NCBI RefSeq assembly: GCF_007004725.1
Contig: NZ_ML660166.1
Location: 372,001 to 436,000, forward strand
DNA length: 64,000 nt
Direction: 5' to 3'
Source: Aliikangiella coralliicola
GTDB taxonomy: Bacteria > Pseudomonadota > Gammaproteobacteria > Enterobacterales > Kangiellaceae
Part shown: positions 50,255-59,100 of the stretch, piece after piece
Position numbering within the stretch: position 1 is the first letter of the stretch
How the letters are laid out: each line of letters opens with the position of its first letter
Notes under the pieces: generated by a model
Told to the model about the DNA's origin: nothing
Database searches by the model: none
The model's input: only the letters and a program-made list of their open reading frames with translations
Translations under genes and position numbers: made by a program

Positions 50255-50575
50255 TTAAAGATTTTCCTTAATCATCATCAGGTCAACTTTACATTGCAAC
50301 TCTCCATCAGCGACGTATCGTACGTCCATTTCCATTCCCGATTCTTTTGCTTTCACAGCCGCTGCAATAATATTTTCATCATCAGTCCATAATTCACATT
50401 GACCACCAGAGGAAGTCAAATTGATCAACCTCTCACCATTTAGGTGAATGAATATTGGCGAGCCAGCCAACTTAACATCTGTTACCTGCGCACCACCAAT
50501 CCATGTTTTACTCGTCGCAGCTACCTGTAAACTAATTAATGCACTTAACATCAAAACTATTACATTTTTCATCAT
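50255..50575 (-). CDS. Small secreted protein, unknown function
   Basis: A 106-aa protein with a signal peptide (MMKNVIVLMLSALISLQVAA) and a small mature domain: WIGGAQVTDVKLAGSPIFIHLNG, then a Cys in GGQCELW and a second Cys in GELQCKVDLM. The two cysteines could form a disulfide in the periplasm. Its layout parallels the protein encoded next upstream. I do not recognise a family. Confidence 0.6.
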   Translation of the reverse strand: MMKNVIVLMLSALISLQVAATSKTWIGGAQVTDVKLAGSPIFIHLNGERLINLTSSGGQCELWTDDENIIAAAVKAKESGMEMDVRYVADGELQCKVDLMMIKENL

Positions 50576-50645
50576 ATACCCTCTTCCAAGATCACTTATA
50601 TCTGATTAATATCGATTCAACTCTCAATAAACCAGCTAGCATTGA

Positions 50646-50993
50646 TTAATCTTCATCTTCGATCAACATTCTATTGATGTAACAACTACTGGTGCTATCA
50701 TCAAAATAAATTGTGAGATTTTTTCCTGTGGAAAATGCCAACATCGCAATAGAATAAATATTATTTAGAGCCGTCTCAGTCACTCCGTTTGAATTGACCT
50801 TGAGTTGGTAATGTTTTGGAATCCCCGCATTAGTGCAGCTAGCACTATCGCTCTTAAATGTAAGAATAACACTGCCATCAGCCAACGGGTATATCATTTT
50901 AATTTTACTGGTATGCCAAACTCCTGCGGCAAACGCTGTCTTTGACATTAAGCAAATAGAGGCTACTAGAAACAATTTTTTTAACATAAACAT
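50646..50993 (-). CDS. Small secreted protein, unknown function, similar layout to its neighbour
   Basis: A 115-aa protein with a signal peptide (LKKLFLVASICLMSKTAFAA) and a mature part of mixed beta strands: GVWHTSKIKMIYPLADGSV, Cys in SASCTN, a helix-like NNIYSIAMLAFSTGK, and a final Cys in SSCYINRML. The order W-strand-Cys-helix-strand-Cys is shared with the 106-aa protein 70 bases downstream, so the pair may be an old tandem duplication. It ends with an acidic IEDED tail. Confidence 0.6.
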   Translation of the reverse strand: MFMLKKLFLVASICLMSKTAFAAGVWHTSKIKMIYPLADGSVILTFKSDSASCTNAGIPKHYQLKVNSNGVTETALNNIYSIAMLAFSTGKNLTIYFDDSTSSCYINRMLIEDED

Positions 50994-51823
50994 ACTCTTC
51001 TTTCTCGATTAAATAAATAACAATCCTGACTGTTTTTCAAAACTTTTGAATGCTGCGCATTGCCTGTCAATTGTATCGATAAACTCGCGCTATTTTTTGC
51101 TTTTGTCTGGTTCCAGCCAATTGGAAGAAACCAAATTTCACTCTTTTTTATGACGATATGGCATACACAAACATAAAAATAAAGTGCCCAAATGTGCAAC
51201 TAAAATGGAATACTGATAGAAACAACAATCATCTTTTCAATCGTGCTCTAAAATTCTTGTATATCAAAAACAAAATCGACTAGATTTTCAATCTATAGTC
51301 AACTTCTTACTGTTTAATATTTATTGCATGGGGTCGACTGTCGACTTATAAGTCGTTAAGAGCTAATAGAAAGATAAGAAATGAGCACTAAAACCACTCA
51401 TGCTTCAACGAGGATGATGACTTAAATTCCTTTTCCTAACTAAAAAATACAACCGATCTCCTGACACTACTAATTTGAAAACTAACGAGGAAACTCAACG
51501 CTATTTTTCAACTATTCTCGATATTTCAAAGCTATAAGGTTGATTAAGCTAAATACAGAGCAAAACATATCGAAACTCAAGGTCATATTTTAAACAAAAG
51601 AATCTCAAAACTCAATAATTAGTTTCACGAAAATTAGGTTAACCTATGTATTCTTATTTCATCGAACGACGATAAATATTAATCTTTGACCAAGCCATCA
51701 AAACCATGGCGGTCATTTTCGAATGCAGAAAATCAGCGTCGCTCTAAGATAATATACGAATCAGCTAATCGACTGTGAAGTCGATCATTCACTCAGAGCA
51801 AGGGGGGTCAGATCACTTGATAG
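50994..51823. other. 830-base A+T-rich spacer with palindromes, no convincing gene
   Basis: No frame here has protein-like composition. It contains two perfect palindromes (CGACTTATAAGTCG at 51342-51355 and TAGGTTAACCTA at 51635-51646), an inverted repeat at 51768-51785, and a duplicated GTCGAC (51333-51338, 51340-51345). The region ends at the left inverted repeat of the transposase element. Confidence 0.5.
51768..51785. repeat. Inverted repeat ATCGACT-GTGA-AGTCGAT beside the transposase element
   Basis: A 7-bp perfect inverted repeat with a 4-base loop lies 18 bases outside the left terminal repeat of the transposase. It could be a REP-like hairpin or a relic of the insertion site. Confidence 0.45.
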
Positions 51824-52669
51824 TCAACATGACTCTTCAACATTCCATCGATTTCCACCCCACGAGTTAAATATTATTTGAACTCCCGATTTAATTTCAA
51901 TATCACGCTTAAACTTTTCACCACCTAGCACCCACGCACGGTTCGTCGCACTTCTGATTTCATCTAACTTAGATCGGCTAAGCTGTGAATCAAACAAAGC
52001 ACGATAAGCTGATTGTCTATTTAAATCATTACATCCCAAGCTCAAGTAACATGGATGCTCTGTGATTAATTTAGCTCTAATACCACGGGCATTATGATGG
52101 TAACTTGTCCATTTATATTCCGCAGGCGCCTCTACCATTTTTGCTCTAACAGGATTCAGTTCAATATATCGACTGACTGTTAAAAAATAGTTCTCGGTAT
52201 CAACCAATGCCGATTTAAATCGTCCTTCCCAAAGTGTCCCGGTTCGAGCATGTATTTTGTTAAAATACCGAACATAGTAACGACCGAGAGCTTGCATCAT
52301 TAAACTGACTCCTTCTCCTTGATGTGGGGTCGCCAGTATGTGAACATGATTCGTCATTAAGACAAATGCATGGACCGCAACTTCAAATTTACCTGAATAC
52401 TCCTTCAGTTTTTCCAGGTAAACAATTCGATCTTGCTTGGTAACAAAACAGGCTTGGCGATTATTACCTCGCTGAACAATGTGTTGAGGAATATCAGGGA
52501 GATTAAGTCGAGGCAAGCGAGCCATTATTCATCCTTGAATAGTTTGGTGCGCTCATTTTCAATGAAATTTAATCAACCAGCAAGGGCAAAAGACGTTTCT
52601 TACACCCAGAAATAATCTTTAAGCTTTGTGAGTTTACAGCCATCGTTAGTCGCAAGTGATCTGACCCCC
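51803..52669. mobile_element. REP-associated tyrosine transposase element with 17-bp inverted repeats
   Basis: The sequence GGGGGTCAGATCACTTG occurs at 51803-51819 and as its exact reverse complement at 52653-52669, enclosing a single transposase gene. The GGGGTCAGA-type end is typical of the single-gene REP-transposase units common in gammaproteobacteria. No target-site duplication is evident. Confidence 0.75.
51824..52525 (-). CDS. REP-associated tyrosine transposase (IS200-like, Y1 family)
   Basis: A 233-aa HUH-fold transposase. It opens with MARLPRLNLPDIPQHIVQRGNNRQACF, of which IVQRGNN is the hallmark, followed by the metal-binding HUH motif in MTNHVHIL (about residue 59). The catalytic tyrosine is expected in the helix RYYVRYFNKIH, and GTLWEGRFKSALV and YIELNPVRAKMV complete the pattern. 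These enzymes cut and join single-stranded DNA at REP hairpins. The gene looks intact. Confidence 0.9.
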   Translation of the reverse strand: MARLPRLNLPDIPQHIVQRGNNRQACFVTKQDRIVYLEKLKEYSGKFEVAVHAFVLMTNHVHILATPHQGEGVSLMMQALGRYYVRYFNKIHARTGTLWEGRFKSALVDTENYFLTVSRYIELNPVRAKMVEAPAEYKWTSYHHNARGIRAKLITEHPCYLSLGCNDLNRQSAYRALFDSQLSRSKLDEIRSATNRAWVLGGEKFKRDIEIKSGVQIIFNSWGGNRWNVEESC

Positions 52670-52840
52670 TTGATCGAAATTTCTGATCGAAATTTCCGTT
52701 TTGGCTAATCAATTAGTTTCAATGACTTGAAACTTGCCTCTGTAGAAATTGATCCTCTGAAAATAGTCCTCAATTCAAGAGAAATTCAAAATATTAATCT
52801 TTTTAAATTATGGGTGTCCTTTAATTTGCTTTAATATTTG
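52526..52840. other. Spacer between transposase and immunity gene
   Basis: A 315-base gap holding the right terminal repeat of the transposase element and a 13-base unit (TGATCGAAATTTC) repeated directly at 52671-52683 and 52684-52696. The remaining A+T-rich 140 bases show nothing recognisable. Confidence 0.45.
52671..52696. repeat. Exact 13-bp tandem duplication
   Basis: TGATCGAAATTTC occurs twice head to tail immediately outside the right end of the transposase element, possibly replication slippage at the insertion edge. Confidence 0.7.
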
Positions 52841-53197
52841 TTACAAATCTAACCTACTCACATCAATATTTTGTGGTGGAGATTTTTGCCTCTTAATGTG
52901 GTCTATGAAATTCTGGGGTAATTCTACCTTATACTTAGTTAGATAATGAGTTAAATCGCTAGGCCATGCCCACTCTCCATCGGTTCTAATTTCCATCGTT
53001 CCGATTATCTCTTTATCTTCACTTAACACGTCAACCGAAAGTCCTGGGCTTACAAATATGGCGACTCCAGCTTCTAAATAACTGACTGTATCTTCTATAT
53101 TAGAAGTAAATTTTCCTACACTGTTTTCCAAACTTAACATGCTATCTTCACCGAGCTCTAGCTCCGAAAAAAAGCCAATTTTTTTAAGTTTCTTCAT
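52841..53197 (-). CDS. Candidate immunity protein for the RHS toxin
   Basis: A 118-aa cytosolic-type protein with no signal peptide. The ATG lies just past the toxin stop codon (one base between), the classical toxin-immunity arrangement. A distinctive C-terminal motif is DGEWAWPSDLTHYL followed by LPQNFIDHIK. I recall similar Trp-rich endings in small genes beside polymorphic toxins but cannot name the family. The function is inferred from position: it should bind and block the C-terminal toxin domain of the RHS protein. Confidence 0.65.
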   Translation of the reverse strand: MKKLKKIGFFSELELGEDSMLSLENSVGKFTSNIEDTVSYLEAGVAIFVSPGLSVDVLSEDKEIIGTMEIRTDGEWAWPSDLTHYLTKYKVELPQNFIDHIKRQKSPPQNIDVSRLDL

Positions 53198-53198
53198 T

Positions 53199-56100
53199 TT
53201 AACCTCCCGGCCTAAAAGAGACCCACTCTCCTGTGCTTCGAGAAGGTGAGCCGATAGTCATCCTACCACTAGGGTGAATCCATACATTTTTAGTTGGAGC
53301 CAAAACACTTACTCCAAGTTTATTAGCTAAATTCTGAGCTGCACCGCTACTGCAAGCCCCTGTTTTGCATGATATTAGCCTTATTGATTGACCCGTAAAA
53401 CCATTTTTTCTAATAAAAGCAGCTAATGAACGATGCGTCAACTGAACCCACTTGCCATTATGTAAAACATGGAATGCTTTTTCACTTCCATGAATAAGAA
53501 CATCAAAATAACCTTCTTTAGGTTTAAGCCAATTTGCTGCTTTTGCCAAATCATCTCCAGCCCCAACCAACGAAACATTTGCAGATACACTTCTCGAAGC
53601 TATAAATCGCCCTGCTGCAAGTCTAATTCCTGAAGCTAAAGCGTATGCATCTCCCGCCATTGTTAAATATGAAAGGACATGCAAATAGTTAACAGCAGCC
53701 TCTTGACTTTGTCTTATAGACGCAGTCATCTCTGTAGTATCTACAGAAGGTAAAACATCTCTTCCATGACTATTCGTATCTCCTCTAGCTCTAGCCTGAC
53801 AAGCAGACAAACACTTAAGAGTCGCCTTTCCTTTACCTTTAAAAACACTATCTACAGGAACACTACTAGATTCATTTGTTCCCCCACTAGAATTTCGGGC
53901 ATCGCTGCCACCGCTCTCGTTTTGTTCGGGAGTTTCGCTTGCAACTTGCTCTTGGCTTTCTATATTTTCAGGACTTGGTGTTTCGGCCGGTTTCGCGGCT
54001 GGCGCTTGATTTACACGCTTTCCATTATCGTCAGAAATAATTACCTTGCCTTCACCTTCGGGAGGGTTAACCCATATCGTTTCGCAATTTGTATTCGTTT
54101 TACAAATACTCCGATAACCACTAGGATCAGCCCCCGCCAACGGATTATTCATAATATACGAATAGGGATTCATACTCTGTGAATTCCCCGGTGCCTGAAT
54201 AAACGGGTCCACACTCAAAAACCGCCCCAAATTATAATCATAAACCCGCCCATTCATATGAATTAGCTCAGCATCATCCAGATGCTCATGGTCAGTAAAC
54301 CCACGGTCAGTCTGTAACTCAAAACCATCTAAAGAAGCAATCTGCGTCAATGTCGCCGGATTCGCCGGGTCAACCAGCTCCAGAGTTCCCTTCCGCGGCT
54401 TACCAAACGGGTCATAACTCTTATTATCAACCACCTCACCAGTCTCATCGGTAATGGTCACCACAGAGCCCAACCGGTCACGGTGCACAAACCCCACTTT
54501 ATAGCTTGTGTCGCTACTATTCACCGTCTCAGTCACAATCGCATCACCCAGGTAAAGTTTCTTCTCGGTTTTACCGTTATGTGTGATTTCTTCATACACC
54601 TTGTCAACATAACGAGTCACTTCATCACCACCAGAAATGCCTTTCTTAACCTGCTTATAGCGCATCTGGTCGGCGCCATAAGAGAATAAGCTGGTCACCC
54701 CATTACGATTAATCGACACCGGTTTATTAAAGGCATTGTAAGCAATGGTTTTACCATCACCAGAGAGCAGGTTACCGTTATTGTCGTAATTGAAAGTTTT
54801 GGTGCCGCCATTATTAATCTTGGCAACCGAGTAAACCGCGTTAGGACCGGCATTGCCATTTGACTTAGCAACGGTGCCATAAACATAACTGGTGGCGTAA
54901 TCGTCCTTTTTCTTTAAATTCCCCACCTTGTCATAGTCATAAGTAATGTCAGTTTCAGCAACACCACCAATGTCACGGGAAGAGATTTTCAATCGATGCA
55001 ACGCATCATACTTATAATCTTCCTTCGAAATAATCGTCTGACCATTGCGCTTATTCTCAACCGTCTGGTTTTTCAGGTTACCAAAGCCATCGTACGAATA
55101 TTCAATTCGATGTCGCTGAGACGCACCATTCGTTGTCTGGGTGTAGACCTTCTTCATTTGGCCGGTTTCGTCCCAATACTCAAAACCTTCGGTTAACACA
55201 CCATTGGCTTTCTTCGCTTCCAGCAATTGACCCCGTGCATCCATCTTATCGATTTGGTGATACACATAACCACTCGCCGCATTTTTGGCTTGAGTCAGGT
55301 AACCGCGCTCGTTATAAACGTTCTCAACCGTTAATCCCGTTGGATAAGTGACCGCTTTAACGCGACCATAGTTGCCATCGTACTGGGTCGATACCTTGTA
55401 GGCCGTTCCGTCAATATTGGTAATGGTCTCAAAGGGACGACACCAGGCATCATAACCATAACTCTTGGAAAAGCTCTCACCGGCCGGCAGGTTAAGACGG
55501 GTTTCACCATCCGGTAATCCTTCACACTGCGAGTCATAGCTAAAGGAAGCTTCAGCACTGCTGGTATTACTCGGCGTCGGAACAACATTCAGATAACGAT
55601 ACTGCAAACGACCTAAATCGTCATATGCGTAATAGTAAGTATCCCCATTGGCATCCAGCTCGCTATAGACTTCACCAAACCCGGTGTAGGCAAAAGTCTT
55701 AGTCCCCATATTCGGGTCGTTGACGTATTTCTTCTGGCCTAGTGCATTGTATTCCGCTTTAATCGGATTGCCGTTACCATCCTGCAAGACAATCGGATTA
55801 CCCGATGAATCGTAAGCATACTGGGTGATAATATCTTGTTCGCCATCATATTGACTGGTTTGCATCAATTGGCCGTTACCACTATAGGTTCGGCTCATTG
55901 AATTGGTCACACCGTTAATCACATCCGTCGCACTAATCGAAGTGAGATGGCCGCTATAAGCGTAAATCACTTCCATTTTATTATTGTACGGCTGGCTGAC
56001 ACTTTTCTTGGTTAATCTACCCAGTGCATCATAACTGTCATAGGTTGTACCCAAGGTTTCAGAAGCACTTCCGGAAGGAATGGATTCAAACGTCATTCGA

Positions 56101-59100
56101 CCCAGATTATCGTATTGGGCTTTGACAAAAATAGCGGTGCCGTCAAACCCTTCAGTTTTGCTATAAATGACGCGATTCAACTGGTCTTTATATTCAACAG
56201 ACTCTGGTGCGCCGGCTGAATAGGTCGTCACCTTATATCGAATATTGGTATCCGATAAGCCATCACAACCATTATTACAGGTGGCATAACGCAGGTAACT
56301 GGGTTGTCCCGAATCTGCCGGCGGAGTAATCTTCTCAACCCGCCCAAAGGCATCATATTCAGTGGTCGTCGTCAGGCTATTGCTGGTGACCGACTTCACC
56401 TGACCATGAGTCGGGTAAGTCTTGGTGGTAACCACATGGTCTTTGTCATTGATAACCTGGTAAACAAAATACCCTTTACCGTCTGTACTTAGATTTTCAC
56501 CATCGGCTGAGTACTTGGTTTCAACCGCTCGCTTGTCGGTACTACCAGACTCGTAGGTCGACACTTTTGTCGGTAAACCATAGGCATTGTAATCAGTATC
56601 AACTTCGGTAGTTTTACCGCCGCCGAGTTCTGGCGTGACTGTCACCACGTCAGGCAACCTGGCACTGGTCCAGGTGTAACTGGTTTTCACCTTTTTAACA
56701 GGGTCTAATGCCGCGTCATAAATCGCTGAGCCTGACATCGTTTCTGTCTGAACACTGGTCCAGTTCAGCTTATTTCGCCAGCCTGCTGCACTGGTATCAA
56801 AATCGTTAACGACCGTTGTTTTAACGGTGCTAAACCCATTATTAACCGTGGAAACCGTTTTCTTGATGTTGCCATAAGTATCCAGTTCTGCCGCTTCAAT
56901 CGTTGTCGTTGAGGTTGACAACTCGGTCGCTCGATTATTCAGCGCATATTGAGTTTGTGTACTAACGTGCGGCACTATCCAGTGAACGGAACTATTCGCT
57001 GTATTTGTTTGGTGATAGGTTTTGGTAGTTTTACTCAAGAACCCATCGGCACACTCGGGTTTCGAATCGGCAATCAGACACGTTCGAATTGCTTCGATTT
57101 GACCCGATAGCGGGAACTTCTGGTGGAATTCAGAAACACTTCTTGTATCACTCGGACTATCAACAATAATCGAGTTAAAGCCTTGGAAACCGCGGCCTTT
57201 ATTGTTGTACATAGCGCCATTGTATCGATACTTGGTTGAACTTGTGCCACCAACGCCGTTGCTTTGATTAAATTGAGCAACCGTGTACATGCTGGAGGTA
57301 AAGTTAAAGTAATCTGGGTCAGTATCAGTTGCTGCAAAGTCAGGGTCATAAAAATTATCTGTGCCCGCTTTAAACTCACCTGTACTTAACGGACGATACA
57401 CCCAGGAACTTTGCAGTTGCATTCCGTTATTTGCCGTAGTGCCATTAGTCACCGACTGAAGCATATCCACAGGCGCATAATTTTCGCCTGACGCACTTCC
57501 CCGATTACGATAAACATAAGTATCAAAGTTTCGGCCAAGCACAGCGTGGTTACTCTCTTGAGACGCTTCAATTTTTCGTCGCACGGATTCACGTCGCGGT
57601 CCATAGGTAAATACCAGATCAGTTAGACCATTACCAAAAGCATCAACCGATGCAGCCTGGGTCAGCGGACCAACAAAACCTGAATCAGCTTTGCTCGTGG
57701 TAATAGTGCCATCGGCTTGTTCATTAAAATAAATAACGTCAAACTGATAGATACCTTCATCTACCGCAGAGCCCGGCATTTCTCGGCGAACGTTGAACCA
57801 GGTATTGCCGCTTTGTTGTATGCGATCCCAGTATTTTCCATATAGTTCATCACCACAGAACCATCGTTCAATTCTGTCTGGAGCCCCCACGGGAAAGTCC
57901 TCATGGAAGACACAACTTTCAATAACACGCGTTGTTGGTATTAACAAATCTTGGCGACCGTCACCATTAACATCCATTCCACGGATACCAGCGGAATATT
58001 TTAAAGTTTTGACATGCAGCGGAGTCTTTTTCGTTGCTTGGCCACCACCATCTTCATATCCATTTTTTACCTGGTAAAGTCGGATATCTCCGAATGAACT
58101 ATCGAAGAAAACAGCCTCTCCAAATGATCCGTTACCTTTATTGATTCTGAAGTATTGTCCGTTTGAAGTGTCCCAATATAAATAATCCGCTAGCCCGTCT
58201 CCATTGACATCAAAAAATTGTGAGTACCCAACATTTGAGGCGTAACCAGAGATATCAACAGTGGTAAAATAGATCCCATTGCTACCGTGATGGATCAGTT
58301 TTAAAGTTTGTGGTTGCGGTGTCGGATAAAAATAATCATCTTCATCGTTATATTGGTCAAGGATTAGAAAATCCGGTAAACCATTCCCATCAATATCACC
58401 AACCGACTGCACAACATCAACGTTGCGAGCAATATTGCCAAATAAGACATCGAAATTTTTGGTTGTGTGAGTATGAAATAAGATCCCTGCATCGGTATAA
58501 GGGTTTGTTCCATTGACATTACCATTGTGCAGGTAAATTTTTAGCTGCCGTTGATTGTAAACCAACAGGTCTGGAAGACCATCGCCGTTGTAGTCAGAGA
58601 TATCAGGGATCAGCGATGGTTGAGTATACCCATAAACAGATGATGTAGTCATAGAGTAATCTCTCTGAGCGACAATACCCGTATCGATCGCTGCACCTTT
58701 CACTGGCGAATTGTTCGAATCTAGTTGGGTGTAGTAAAGCGTGATACTCGAATTACTCGCACTACCTGACCAAGTATCAGTACGCCCATCTAAATTGAAA
58801 TCAGCGAAACTACAGCTACCGGATTGGTTATTCACTGGTAAATCTTCACCACATCGGCCAGACTCAAAGTCGTGCGAAACAGCACTATTTCCTTCCGCAT
58901 TATAAAAATATCCTGGGAAACTCGCGGTTGTTCCATCACCGTAAGTTCTGGAGCCTCCTGATAGCCAGTCTTTAACACCATCTCCATTCAAATCACCACG
59001 TGGTAAGATTCTCTGGAAATCAACCGCGACACCTTTGCTATCTGGTTTAAATGGCGAAACCTGTGAACCATCTGTCTTCGTTAACGTAAATGCTTCAAGT

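Noticed and set aside
50981..51199. 72-codon open frame on the minus strand upstream of the small secreted protein
   Set aside because: It overlaps the start of the next gene, has no ribosome site, and its Cys/Trp-rich random-looking composition does not resemble a protein.
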